A stretch of DNA of 64,000 nt from Atopsyche davidsoni (Eukaryota; Arthropoda; Insecta; Trichoptera; Hydrobiosidae), in the NCBI GenBank assembly GCA_022113835.1, contig JAILWY010000029.1:4556001-4620000 (forward strand), given 5' to 3'. Position 1 is the first letter of the stretch. The number at the start of each line of letters is the position of its first letter. A program made the position numbers and the translations under genes. This document shows positions 53,160 to 64,000 of the stretch, in pieces. The notes beneath the pieces are model-generated. The model did no database searches and had not been told where the DNA came from. It saw only the letters and a program-made list of their open reading frames with translations.

Positions 53160-54793
53160 CCCCCTTCATTTAAATGTTCCCAAAAATTTTTCGCTACGCA
53201 AGTGATTTGACTACCGGTATCTATTAAACAATTTACCTTTTCCCCTCGAATGTAAGCCGTTATTTCTGGCAAAAGCGCCAGAACACTACCGTTTGGAGTA
53301 TCGTCATAATCTCCCTTTTCAAAAATAGAATTTAGAGAGGAGTGTACTACGCCGGTTGCACGCGACTACTCTTCCCCCGAACGAATTTGTAAAATCTTTA
53401 CCAGTTCCTCTAATTCGCCATCTAAATCTACAGAATCTACATCGACTATATTTAACTTAAAAGCTTGTTTTGAGGGTTTTATAGGGTTTAGAATCCCTTG
53501 ACCGTTCCTTCCTAAGCCTGTTCCTGGTTTCCAGCCCCATTTAACCATCATAACATAAGCGGCAGGTCCTTCTAATCCTAATACCCCATTTCCCCTCCCA
53601 GCCGATACTTGGGGTGTTAGTTCGGCCGTCTCTCGTTTCCCTGATACGCACCCGCGCGTCTACCTATTTCTTTTTCTCCCGTGTTATCCGACTCTCTCCG
53701 TGTACCCTCTCTCTGAAAATTTATTTGCGTGTCAATTGCGGCCGACGCCTCGATGGCTGCCACGTTTCCCCTTCTTGCGCCCCCTCTGTTCTGATGAGGT
53801 TCAAGCCTAACTCTCGAATGCCCCCCTAAGTCCCCACGCTCGAACCCACCGTTCTTATCTAGATATCTCAAAAACTCTGCTGCTTCTATCCTCCGGAAAA
53901 CCATAAATATTTTACATTGTCCGGGAAGTGGCACATGATGTCTCCTACCAATTGTTGCTCCATCGACGGATCAACCAAATCTTGGGAGTAGTCCCATAAC
54001 CCTACAAAGTAGCTACTCATAGAAACTCCCCCTGCTCTACCCTTCCCCTTTAATTAATTCCCGTCTAGCCTCACACTGACTCTCCACACTCCAATAACAC
54101 CTCAAAAAACCTCTCGAACTCCTCGAATGTTTTAAAATTTCTTGCATACAGCCCCAACCATAATTTTGCCTCACCTACTAGGCAATCCCGAGCTATCTCT
54201 AGCTCCCTTCCCACGCTATCTACCCGCTCTATATATTTTTTCACTGCCGCGATGAAAGCTAATGGTTTTACCCCCGGCGCAGGGAAGGTCGGCTTCTCCT
54301 TAGGCAATACCAAAGAACATACTATCCTATGCACGTCGCTCGAAGACCCCTTCGACGACGAAGGGACCGGTTCCCTTTCCTGTACGTCCCCCGAGCTGGT
54401 TGCGGAGTTGATCGCAGAGCCGATCGCTGCACTAATCGCAAATCCGATCGCGGAACCAGTCGCGGAGCCGATCGCAGGGACACTCGCGGAGCTAGTCGCA
54501 GAGCCGATCGCGGGTCGGATCGCGGCGACGATCGCGGAGCTAGTCGCAGGGCCGATCGCGGGTCTGATCGCGGAACTAGTCTCAGAGCCGATCGCGGGGT
54601 CGATTGCGGAGCCGATCTTGCCATCCCTCTCATTAGCCCTGGTCTCCAGTCTCGCGACCTGCCGAACGAGTGGAGCAATAGCACGTTTAATGGCTACACT
54701 CAGTAGGTCTTCTACCCCCCTCGGTCTATATATTATAATATTGCGATTCTTCAATGTCACCTTAATTTCCCAAAGTAAAAATTTCCAAATCAT
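53160..54793 (-). pseudogene. Gypsy gag-pro, copy 3 (diverged)
   Basis: Gag 54793-54071 reads from a VEDLLSVAIKRAIAPLVRQV start through a long Ala/Ile/Ser repeat to EREPVPSSSKG, KPLAFIAAVKKYIERVDSVG and DCLVGEAKLW. The gag tail is at 53934-53617, the GGGAAAC heptamer at 53635-53641, and the G-patch [15 protein letters not shown] at 53551-53366. A TAG follows, then the protease DTG region (about 53215). Unlike copy 1 the KKYIERVDS joint is in frame, showing the original gag sequence. Confidence 0.88.
54400..54625 (-). repeat. Coding 12-bp minisatellite in gag
   Basis: About 18 degenerate units of the type gatcgcggagcc. They encode alternating SAIG/PAIG/SATS-like tetrapeptides in the gag frame, and all overlapping frames are open as well. 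The 30 kb copy has only a few units (30700-30765), there encoding P/Q-rich residues. Confidence 0.8.
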
Positions 54794-54799
54794 CTAGAA

Positions 54800-55292
54800 T
54801 CTTGATGATTTGCAACCAAGTGCTGACGATGAATAACACAATGTACGGCGAGTACATTTGATATTGCTTGTTTTAAGTGCGCCACGAAACCCTTATGACG
54901 CCCCGTCATTGCTGGAGCACCATCTATAGCAACTGACAAAATATTTAGAATAGGAATTTTTTCTCTTGGAAAAAATCGTGCATGGCATTAAATTTGGATT
55001 CTCCCTTTGTATCGGTTTCCAAATTTCCTGCAAATAATAACAATTTTTTTTTTTTTTTTATGAATCGGACGTAAGCCAAGAGTAGTGCCTCGTTATTTGG
55101 TAAAGTTGATTCATCGAGTTGAATGGAAAATTTGGACGTTTTTAAGTAATCACTTAATGATAATTCAACGTCATTACCCATCTCATCTATTCTTCTTTGC
55201 ACTGTATTATTACTCAAAGGAATTTTTTTCATGATATCTGATGGCGCCTTATGATGAAGAACAGTTTCGAATACCTCTTCGATTGCTGGCAT
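54800..55292 (-). pseudogene. hAT transposase fragment (ZBED5-like, third lineage)
   Basis: Frame 55292-54945: IPLSNNTVQRRIDEMGNDVE, KFSIQLDESTLPNNEALLLA, LETDTKGESKFN. After a frameshift there follow LSVAIDGAPAMTGRHKGFVA and IHRQHLVANH. These are catalytic-domain blocks of ZBED5/SCAND3-type hAT proteins (LDEST and DGAPAM contain active-site Asp). Its 3' side meets the Gypsy copy 3. Confidence 0.8.
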
Positions 55293-55299
55293 AATTAAT

Positions 55300-55831
55300 T
55301 CAATAATTAAAGTGGTTTTCGCGCTTTTGCGATTAATAATGAAATATTATATGAAGCTCATAGTCCACCATCATCTTGTTTAGAACGCGATGCAAAAAGC
55401 TTTGATATCGTCGGCTGTTTCGCCGAAGGTATTCGCTGGTTATCAAAAGGCTGGCGAAATGTTTGCGTATTCGTTATTTATTGTTTACTTAGACAAGACA
55501 GAATTACGCCTGGTTACTGGTTGAGTGCCGGAGTCTCTCTGTGGGGTGCGTGATGCGCTGGGGGTTGTATCGGTAAATTAGAAAGCTTTTACCTGCTCGG
55601 ATAAGTCCAAACTTGTCGAATATTGTGGCTCGGTGCATTTTGCACCGACCGCCACATTGGCCCCCTCTAAATTGATAAATAATCAACGATACTGTTTAAA
55701 TGCAAGGTTTTAATGAAATATGACTTGCATCTCAAAACGAGTAACCACGTTTACAAAAATTATGTTAGACAAGAAAAACATATGTAAAATCAAATTTTTT
55801 TTCAAAAAAATGTGTGAAAGTAAGCGTTATT
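55300..55831. other. Unassigned DNA
   Basis: No gene or recognisable element. 55500-55680 is less AT-rich. Confidence 0.5.
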
Positions 55832-56110
55832 TAAATCCATCGTGAATATATACTTCACCCCATGAAACCATTGTATTATTTCCAAAATGATAGGCCTTTT
55901 AACATCTGAGTTCATATTTAAATTAATCTCTTTAATTACCAGTTCCAACTGACCTGTCCTTTTTCATAGTGTATGTCAAAGGACTAGAATATGCGGTAGC
56001 TCACGCCTTATAATCTAACGGGATTCTAATTTATCAGTTTTCAGCTGTAACTTTTCTTTAAAAGCAAATGGAATTGAATAAATTTTATCAATAGAAACCT
56101 ATGGTTTTAA
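55832..56110 (-). pseudogene. Gypsy RT scrap, diverged
   Basis: The - strand gives pieces parallel to the 28.7 kb RT: an MKKDR-like basic block, then INLNMNSDVKRPIILEIIQW, FHGVKYIFTMDLN. Stops and indels are frequent, so this is an older relative. Confidence 0.65.
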
Positions 56111-56114
56111 TTAC

Positions 56115-58540
56115 ATTGGGTATTATTTCTGGTACAAAAGATAAAATCATTTTATCTCTGTCTGGTTAAGTTAGTTGAACGCCGTTGATCGTCCAGTGGT
56201 TGGGACCAATTATAGTATGCACTGATAAATCTTATAATGGATTCTAGCAGATGTGCAAGACTCTGTCAATATTGTGAAAAGTCGCATAATTTACCCCAAA
56301 AGGTTTTCGAATGTACAATAATCCATAACGCAGATTGGCTCACATCGAACTGAGACCCTCGGGAGGGTAGCACTACTCCACCAACACCAAACAATTTTAC
56401 TAATTTTTAACTTTTATTTGTCGAGTTGCGAACAATGTTTTAAAAGGAGTGAATCGGGGTGTATAAATTGGTGATGAATAGTGTATTCTCCCCAGGGTTC
56501 TCTTCTACACCTGTATAAGATTATAATCATGGTTATTTTATAAATGCCAGATTTTAATAGGTATTTCGACGAGAGCAAATTCTGGGTGTATATCTGTTCA
56601 TATGCTTTTTAACATTGTATAAAATGTAACATTGTATATGTTACATTTTATATTTGCCATGTTTTAAATAATGTTGAAATAATATCAGCTCTCTGATGTT
56701 TATTTTTGTAGAAATGTGTACGCGGTTAAAACAATTACCGCCTGAGAAATTTCAATTTTTTGTACTAAATATCTATAAGTGCCTCTCCTCGCTGAATGTA
56801 TATTTCTTTTAAAATATAAAAAAATGGAAAAAGTATACTTGTTTTTTGATTCAAAAATTAATCTGGTATCCCAGTTCCTCCCTGTCCCTGATTTTCCCCA
56901 TCACCTTTCTTTGGTATTTATCAATAATATACTATTAAAATCAAATGATATCAAGTTTAAATAAAATATCCCATATCTCCTGTTACACCACGACTCAAAC
57001 TCAGTTTGGTTGGGAAATAAACATACATCTTTCATATGCAGATATCTGACTGTTATTTATATATATATAAATAGTAGGCGTGTATTGCACACAATGCAAA
57101 AGCTTTGCTCATAGAGATATAAGTGAAGTTAGTAAAATATTTTAATACAATCCAATTGTACAAAATTAATCAATACTGATTACAGTTTAAAGAGGCCGCG
57201 GTGCAGACTGTAATACTCTCTTCAAATCACTTATGTGCACAAATCTATGGTAACCGGTAAAAGGGTCCATGTTAAATGAACAACTTCTATTTTGGGCTTG
57301 ATGAGGTAGTCTCAGGGTTTCTTCTTGGATTGCAACAGGCAATCTCAGCATCTGGTTCCGGTGGTTTCCTCTGGAACATACAACAAATTATTATTCTCAC
57401 ATGATCATATAGTATTGATAGACTAGACTAGAACAACGATTGAGAATTTCTTGAACTGAAGCTATATAGAAGTCACGCTGTTTATCAACTCAGTATACTA
57501 TTATTAAAATTTTGAGTATTAATCAAACTGTTGGTATCCTGACGAGGGCTGACAAACCCTCGGTGTGAATCATTCTTTACACCTATTTATATCACAACAG
57601 TTGTGATGCTTACGATGTGGAATCTGGTGTCGAGGCACCGTACATGTCTCAATATAATATAAATCAATTACGATCACAAAACTATGTGGATGTCTTTGAT
57701 AATGATTTGCTTGATGACTAACCTGTTCGCGAAAAGGCTTCTCGAGTACTGCTTCGCGTCCCACCAATACTTGCTCAGCATCGAAGTTTACTATTATAGT
57801 TCAGTGGCAATTGAAGGACTCTTGGTAGGGCGCGTCTTCACTTCCATCATCCTGGACGCCCTCGGATGATGTAGAGTCGCGTTTAATATAGAAATCGACG
57901 CATCTCGAAGGCGCGACACTCCTCCGTGAAGTCCTTTTTAACTTGACATAAACTTTCATTTGCAGAGGGTTTGTAACAAATGTACTTAAGCAGAGAGAGT
58001 ATCAAAAATAAGCGACGTTTATCGTCGCAATAGTCGACAGGAAAAGAAAAATAGTATAAATATATCAGAACACGACTTCCAGGCACGGGGTTTTTGACAG
58101 TTGAAAAAACGCCGGCCGTGTGTTGCCATTCTTAAAAAATATATTTAATATTACTAGCACAAAAATAATTATTGCAGCTTTTGTTATTATTACCTTGAAA
58201 ATGGTCGTTCATATATAAAAATTTTTTTTTTTTTTTTTATTAAACTTACTTTTGCTAAAATTAAAATAACACAAAAAAAAAAAAAAAACACGAAGCATCA
58301 TTGTTAACTATCGATTTAGTCAAAACGATTATAAATATATTTAAATGGTTTAATATAGCTTTTTAAATAGCATTTATATAAACATTGGTCCCATGTTAAA
58401 TTAAAGCATTAAATTATTTTTCGCAAGCTTACTGGCTAGAAATTATAATTTTCTATAATCTTTATTGCGCTAGCAACACCGATGACAGCATCTTTGATTT
58501 CTCATGACAGATTATCAATAAGACGAGCTCTGAGGCTTAT
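56115..58540. other. Intergenic DNA upstream of gene B
   Basis: AT-rich with short motif-free frames. Long T and A runs are at 58221-58239 and 58273-58289. No gene seen. Confidence 0.55.
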
Positions 58541-58740
58541 GTGCCACTACAGATATATGTGCCACTACAGATAATTGTCTAAGGAAAAATTTAGTAAAAG
58601 AGGCATTCGAAGTAGGAAACATACGTGGATGCGGAATTTACGTAAGTGGCTGGAAGTCGGGAGTCCAGCCGAATTAGTAAGACTGTTCCAGGATAAATAT
58701 GTGTGCACTGAGATGGTCACCAACCTCCTCTAAGTAAAGG
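58541..58740 (-). repeat. Dispersed repeat next to gene B (inverted to 63729-63840)
   Basis: 58620-58740, read on the - strand, matches 63729-63840 on the + strand (gagtgcctnttnnnagagga, then ggttggtg, catctcagtg and gacttccagccac blocks). A shorter relative lies at about 1025-1055. A two-copy gtgccactacagata repeat is at 58541-58573. Confidence 0.65.
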
Positions 58741-58875
58741 CACTCAAAGAAAAAGATTGCTATATAAACCGCCTTGCGTGCTTTTATTACCATTTTTTAT
58801 CGAGAAAAAATGATTATTTTATTCTACATATGGTATACAAGCTTTTATTCAAAACATTTCATGAACTGTCTCTAA

Positions 58876-60533
58876 ATGGACTCCTTCAAGCAGGAGATCG
58901 ATGATACAGAAGAAGAAAAACCTACTATCTGTGAAGGATTCTCTATCAAGCACGAAGCCGAGGAGGTCCAGTGCCCTGACAGTGACCACTACGAAGCTCT
59001 TGATTTCAAAGAAATAAAAATAGAAGAGCCCGATGTTGAGGATGAATGCGAGCCCGATAAAATTAAAATTGAAGAATTTGATGCCAATGAAGCATTAGTG
59101 AAACATGAAAGAGTTGTCTCTTTGAATCCTATAAGCCAAGAACAGGTAACTAATGTATTATATATTGCCCTTTCTGTCTTGTTGTGTAAACATCTAAATA
59201 TATAGAACTGTTAACTGCTTTTCTCTGCTTGGCATCGCAGATGTTCTAGGTTTCTGATTATTATACGAATAGAGCGATTAATCTGTCCAACAATTAATTT
59301 AATCCAAATAAGGTACGCATTGCTTAGCTGCCATAGATTTGACTGAAATCAATCCCATCGTGAAGTTTAAGATTGGATTCATGGGGTTTGCAACCCAAGG
59401 CGTGGTATACAATATCATCAAGTAACTAAACCTTGTTTTGTTGATTATTTTAGGTACAGCCACAAATTGCCAACGTGGGTCCTGAATGTCCAGCTCTCAC
59501 GGCAACAAGTTCAATATTGACGACAATTAAAAAAAAGACAGTATCATCTTCTTCAAGTGAAGTAAAGCCTTATGCTTGTGATCAATGTCCATATACATGC
59601 AAATCAAATAGCTATTTGATAAGTCACAAATATACCCATACTGGTGAAAAGCCTTTTGCTTGTGACTTATGTTCATACACGTGTAATCAAAAAAGCTCTT
59701 TAAAAAGTCACAAACTCATTCACACCAATAGAAAGCCTTTTGCTTGTAACAGATGTTCATACACGTGCATTCAAAAAGGTTTTTTAATTCGTCATAAACT
59801 TATTCATTTTGATGAAAAGCCATTTGTTTGTGATCAATGCTCTTGTTCATTTAAAAAAAGCAATCATCTTAAGACTCATAAACTTACGCATACTGGCGAA
59901 AAGCCTTTTGCTTGTGACCTATGTTCTTACACATGTAATTTAAAGAGGAATTTAAAAGATCACAAACTCACCCACTCTGGAGAGAGACCATTTGCTTGTA
60001 ACAAATGTTCATACACGTGTTCTCGAAAGGGTTCTTTAAAAACTCACGAACTCATCCATACCGATGAGAAACCTTTTAGTTGTGACCAATGTGCTTACGC
60101 GTGCGTTCGAAAAGTTGATTTAAAGAATCATAAATTCGTCCACGGTGGTGAGAAGCCTTTTGCATGTGACCAATGTTCATACACGAGCTGTCAAACGGGG
60201 TCTTTGAAAATTCACAAACTCATCCATACCGGTGAGAAGCCTTTCACTTGTGACCAGTGTTCGTATGCATGTATTCGAAAAGTTGATTTAAAGAAACACA
60301 AACTCATCCATACTGATGAGAAACCTTACACTTGTGATCAATGCTCATACACCTGCATTTCGAAGAATAACTTGAAAACTCACAAACTTGTCCACACGGG
60401 TGAAAAGCCATTCGCTTGTGACCTATGCCCGTACTCTTGCATTCGAAAAGGTGATTTAAAGAAACATAAACTTACCCATAGCGCAAAAAATGTCTTGCTC
60501 AAAATGAACAAAATAACATTAGATCCTGTTTGA
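58876..60533 (+). CDS. Gene B: 11-finger C2H2 zinc-finger protein (two exons)
   Basis: Exon 1 is 58876-59145 (90 codons), donor GTAACT. Exon 2 is 59454-60533 after a gattattttag acceptor. Phase 0, 449 residues. Exon 1 is strongly acidic with SUMO-consensus-like motifs (FKQE, IKHE, IKIE twice) and the block IKIEEFDANEAL, which is recognisable in the 9.9 kb pseudogene. The start context ctaaATGGAC matches gene A. Exon 2 has a serine-rich linker then 11 C2H2 fingers with HTGEKP linkers and the extra CSYTC cysteine. After the last finger a short tail of about 16 residues ends the protein. The frame is intact. Likely a nuclear DNA-binding regulator paralogous to gene A; its target cannot be told from sequence. 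Confidence 0.92.
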
Positions 60534-60551
60534 CTCGGCGTGCTCGATACA

Positions 60552-60554
<3 letters not shown>

Positions 60555-60588
<34 letters not shown>
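60555..60588. repeat. (AT)17 microsatellite
   Basis: Thirty-four bases of uninterrupted AT dinucleotide, 22 bp after the gene B stop, in its presumed 3' UTR. Confidence 0.95.
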
Positions 60589-60590
<2 letters not shown>

Positions 60591-60599
60591 TTCTGACTG

Positions 60600-61360
60600 C
60601 TTCTCGTTCTGTAAGGAAGAAGAAAGCTATATATTGTTATGAGAGAAGGGGGTACATGTAAAAATAGTAGATAATTGTTTATCCACAATGTTCCTGCTCG
60701 AAGTCAACTTTCTGCATCCTTCACGGGCAGTTTGATCCGTATAATATTTGATGAATTGGTGAATGCATTTGTGGAACGAAGAGCAGCACTGCAAAACATC
60801 TGTGTAGCAACCCAGCGGAAAAAAAACCATTACAATTATGCTTCATGAGTAAAATCTCTTGTACCCAGGCATTCTGAAAGCACCGCGACAAAGGAGACAA
60901 GATAAAGAAATGTGGAAGTGATGAGTCTTCCGGTGCGTAACAACAGTTATTTTAGCATGTGCCAGACGTGATGATACCAAGAGAATTACCTGAGATTCCC
61001 AATGCCTCTCAAAGCCGCCTCAATGCCCGAGAAGGACATATTTAACTACCATATTTACCTCAAACTGAAATTTTATATATGTATTATTTGTTTTTTTTAA
61101 TAATTAAATATTTTTTAATTTATTTTGTGTTTTTTTGTACGTAGACCCTTAAGTTCAAGATATAAAACTAGATTTTAGACCTTACAGTTTAATTAGAAAT
61201 ACACTGCTATTAAAAATTAAATAATGCTGCTCTAAATTCACAAGTGTGAAAAAAATCTGACCGATCAAACAATGCATATACAGAATATCAATATCTGAAA
61301 CCTGGATATTAAATTTTATTATTGATTTGGATGTGGTTTGTCTCCCACAAGGAAAATATT
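60600..61360. other. Intergenic DNA between genes B and C
   Basis: No coding motif and no mobile-element signature before the Tc1-like relic starts. Confidence 0.5.
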
Positions 61361-61877
61361 TATACAGTGCCCCAAAATTCACGCCAGAACTAATTTTGAT
61401 AGAAAGGCTTATAATTAAAAATTGTAAAATTATTATTGATTCATTAAGTTTACATAAGGTAAATGGCTTCTGAAGCTTTGCTGGAGCATACGTACTGATT
61501 TTTTTAACAAAACCATCTTCAGCGATGAAGCACATGTTCACATTGATGGTTCGGTTAATCGACACAATTGTCACATTTAGGATTCATAAAACCCACAAGT
61601 GATTATTGAGAAGCAAATGGATCCATAGTGTAATTGCTTGGTGCGAATTTCAGGCTGGAGACATCATCAGAACATTCTTCGAAAATGCGGCTGGTCAGGC
61701 AGTGATAGTGAATGGTGCATATTGCGCCTAAATTGCAAAATATGGATGTGGACGACACGCAATTTATTTGTTATACATCCCGAGAAACAATTCAATTACT
61801 TTGCAACAATATTACATGCATATCTATTTATGGATTGGTTAACTAGATGCGTATTTATTACCCATTACGGGTTTATT
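61361..61877 (+). pseudogene. Tc1/mariner-like transposase relic
   Basis: The left edge acagtgccccaaaattcacg resembles the ends of this element type. Further on the + strand gives IFSDEAHVHIDGSVNRHN (first Asp region), NPQVIIEKQMDP, then in another frame AGDIIRTFFENAAGQAVIVN. These blocks follow the order of an IS630/Tc1-like family (FSDEAHFHL.GYVN, AGGIIGPYFFENEAG). Multiple stops and shifts. Confidence 0.7.
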
Positions 61878-62063
61878 ATATTATTACTTATATGATTAGG
61901 CACATTAGTTCATATATAGAAGATGATTTAAAGAAACTCTCAGAAAAATATCATCGTGATTTGTGTGGGATCCCACACAAATCACGATGATATTTTTCTG
62001 AGAGTTTCTTTAAATCATCTTCTATATATTAACTAATGTGCCTAATCATATTAGTAATAATAT
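61878..62063. repeat. 186-bp near-perfect palindrome without spacer
   Basis: Arms of about 93 bp meet at GGATCC (centre 61970/61971) and differ at about two positions. It lies immediately after the Tc1-like relic, so it may be that element's end copied back on itself. Confidence 0.9.
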
Positions 62064-62237
62064 TACTTGGGTGAGTTTTTGACTATGTTCATGATCTGTG
62101 TTGCTAGATCTGAAATAATAATCCAGTAAAAATTTAGAGCGAGAAGCTGGCAACACCAAACATAGACTGTCTGCAGGTCGCCTATCTACAAGGGTCCTGC
62201 TAACTGCCTTTTCTCTAGTCTTTTTAGCATTAAAATC

Positions 62238-62246
62238 TATATAAAA
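62238..62246 (+). promoter_or_regulatory. Possible TATA box of gene C
   Basis: TATATAAAA 58 bp before the gene C ATG. Position is suitable if the 5' UTR is short; not confirmed. Confidence 0.35.
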
Positions 62247-62303
62247 CATGGTTTAAATTTATATACAAAATACTACGCTATTGTAGTATAAAACTACAGT
62301 ATA

Positions 62304-63462
62304 ATGGACGCTCACGATAAGCAGGAGGTTCACGACTATGAAGAAAGCGCATCCCGTTTTTATGATATGTACATTGAGTGCGAGACTTCCTCAGCCGAGA
62401 GCGTCCAGACTGACAATGAGTGCAGCCGCGATGACGAGGAAGCACTGCTACTTTATAAAAAACCACGCCCCCCAGAACTCGTCGACGATGATCTGGTGAA
62501 TTCCCACTTTCTCTAATCTCGCATGACAGACTTGGACCTGTCGCATTTTGGATTTTACTCTTCAACTGTCGGTTTGTGTTGTTTTTTATTTATTTTTATA
62601 AGTGTGCTTTTTTCAGATGCTAATCCAACCTACTAAAAGAAAGAAGACCTCAAAGTCATCAGTTAAAAATGAGAAAGCCAACACGATTTCTTTTCAGTGT
62701 AATCAATGTTTATTCACATGTAATAAAAAATGTGAACTGTTAAAACACATTGTCACACACAAAGAAAAGCCCCTTTTTGCTTGTGATCAATGTAATTTCT
62801 CGTGCAAGCTGATGAAAAGTCTAAGGAGACACAAAGGTATACATACCGACAAAAAGCTTTTCTCCTGTGATCAATGTTCTCAATCATTTAAACAGAAGGC
62901 CAATCTTAATTCACACAAATTTATTCACACTGACGAGAAGCCCTTTGCGTGTGATCAATGTCCGTTTAAATGTGCTCGCGGCTATTATTTAAAGCACCAC
63001 AAGCGAATACATAACAAAGTGAAACTTTTTGGTTGTGATCAATGTCCATACACAAGTTACTCTGTGAATCATATAACATCGCACAAACTCATCCACACTG
63101 TTGAAAAAACTATTTCTTGTGATAAATGTGCATACATCTGTAACCAAAAACGACTGTTAGCGATTCACATGCACATACATAGTGTCGAGAAGCCATTTGC
63201 GTGCAATCAATGTCCGTACACATGCAAACAGATGAAATACTTAAGGACACACAAGTCGGTGCATTCCGATAAAAAGCCCTTTGCTTGTAATCAATGCACA
63301 TTCACAGCCAGTCGGATGACTTATATAAGAACACACAAATTGACACACTCTGGTGTTAAACCTTATAATTGTGATAAATGTTTATTCAAGTGTTTTAAAA
63401 AGAATGCCTTCATGATGCACATAAACACTCACACTGACGGGAAGCCCATCTCATGTGATTAA
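62304..63462 (+). CDS. Gene C: 9-finger C2H2 zinc-finger protein (two exons)
   Basis: Exon 1 is 62304-62495 (64 codons), donor GTGAAT. Exon 2 is 62617-63462 after a cttttttcag acceptor. Phase 0, 345 residues. Exon 1 is acidic but, unlike A and B, has no IKxE motifs. Exon 2 starts with an in-frame ATG, then a basic KRKKTSK stretch (possible nuclear signal) and nine C2H2 fingers. Finger linkers are less regular (HTDEKP, HTDKKL) and several fingers have lost the extra cysteine, so this paralogue is more diverged. The frame stops at TAA two residues into a tenth finger whose remains are readable beyond it. Probably functional as a nine-finger nuclear protein. Confidence 0.9.
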
Positions 63463-63544
63463 CGTATATACGGTTGTACGGAAAAAAATATTTACTGAAA
63501 CGCAAACTTAAACACCATGGCAAAAAAAAAATTAATTGTGATTT

Positions 63545-63550
63545 ATTAAA
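63545..63550 (+). promoter_or_regulatory. Possible poly(A) signal of gene C
   Basis: ATTAAA, a common variant signal, 83 bp after the stop codon. Confidence 0.4.
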
Positions 63551-63571
63551 GTATTTTAAATTAAAATTATC

Positions 63572-63643
63572 TTATAGGTGATCAGTTTCGCCAACGTGTT
63601 ACTCTGGCTTCGTTACGTAATTGGCAAAACCGAACACCTATAA
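63572..63643. repeat. Imperfect hairpin, 23-bp arms
   Basis: Left arm 63572-63594 and right arm 63621-63643 pair at 20 of 23 positions with a 26-nt loop (TTATAGGTG ... CACCTATAA). It may be a tiny MITE or a pre-miRNA-like fold. Confidence 0.7.
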
Positions 63644-63728
63644 AATTAATCACAAGCATTTTATTTAAAGTAAGTGAATGAAATACTACCAAATACTTTT
63701 AATCAAAAGTATTGAATTCTTCTTCGAG

Positions 63729-63840
63729 TGCCTCTTCTCAGAGGAGGTTGGTGGTCATCTCAGTGATCACATATTTATCTTGGACCGGTGTTGTTCATTC
63801 GGCTGCACTCCTGACTTCCAGCCACTGGTGTATATTCGAT
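63729..63840 (+). repeat. Dispersed repeat after gene C (inverted to 58620-58740)
   Basis: See 58541-58740. Together they bracket genes B and C as inverted repeats. Confidence 0.65.
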
Positions 63841-64000
63841 TCTTCCTTTTAATGCGCCTTATTCCATAGATTCTTCCATGTAGTTGTGCATGTAGTATTG
63901 TTGTAAGTATTGTTTTGAAAAATGGGATGCCTTACGCTTTCATTTCGTTGTCATGAGTTCACTTTCATTGGACATTCTGTGCAAGACATTTGTGACATGG

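Noticed and set aside
54252..54797. 181- and 125-codon + strand frames
   Set aside because: Open only because of the 12-bp minisatellite; gag is on the - strand.
1..64000. CRISPR array, prokaryotic operon or defence island
   Set aside because: The repeats are transposon duplicates, not spaced direct repeats; genes have introns and poly(A)-type signals.

Overview
The window reads as nuclear DNA of an arthropod, most likely an insect. It is AT-rich and intron-bearing, and it carries a C2H2 zinc-finger gene cluster plus many decayed mobile elements typical of insects: piggyBac, mariner/Tc1, hAT, Gypsy, BEL/Pao, Penelope, Jockey/R1-like LINEs and a Helitron scrap. A densovirus-derived NS fragment points the same way. 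I cannot fix the order or species.

The host genes are at the two edges, all on the + strand. Gene A (6280-8620, 18 fingers) and a broken relative (9787-10655) lie on the left. Gene B (58876-60533, 11 fingers) and gene C (62304-63462, 9 fingers plus a dead tenth) lie on the right. Each has a short acidic first exon, a phase-0 intron and one long finger exon, so they look like tandem paralogues. The first exons of A and B carry repeated psi-K-x-E (SUMO-consensus-like) motifs. These proteins probably bind DNA in the nucleus.

Between them, from about 11 to 58 kb, is a dense island of mobile-element debris, nearly all on the - strand. It is built of duplicated composite blocks, for example 15.1-16.5 with 40.6-42.2 kb, 16.8-17.9 with 32.6-33.7, 18.2-19.1 with 34.2-34.6 and 43.4-44.2, 19.6-22.6 with 44.6-46.4, 23.3-25.6 with 50.7-52.9, and 29.6-30.3 with 42.5-43.2 kb. 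Because blocks are duplicated, several insertions can be compared with their own empty site inside the window: a miniature piggyBac at 41039-41686, a LINE in a hAT at 19858-21042, a hAT in an exonuclease relic at 44205, and one flank of a piggyBac at 25561.

The most notable items are: (1) an endogenous densovirus-like NS1 fragment (46.4-48.3 kb) with a nested 401-codon second frame still open; (2) a Gypsy family with gag, a canonical -1 slippery heptamer, a G-patch and a retropepsin, conserved in three copies; (3) a 648-bp TTAA-flanked piggyBac derivative that keeps only its ends and a cysteine-rich domain; (4) two families of YqaJ/lambda-type exonuclease relics repeatedly found with SWIM, Mutator-like, piggyBac and Tc1-like pieces, including an in-frame exonuclease-piggyBac chimera; (5) several perfect fold-back palindromes, two of them at rearrangement junctions. 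Nothing here looks like a prokaryotic operon or CRISPR system.
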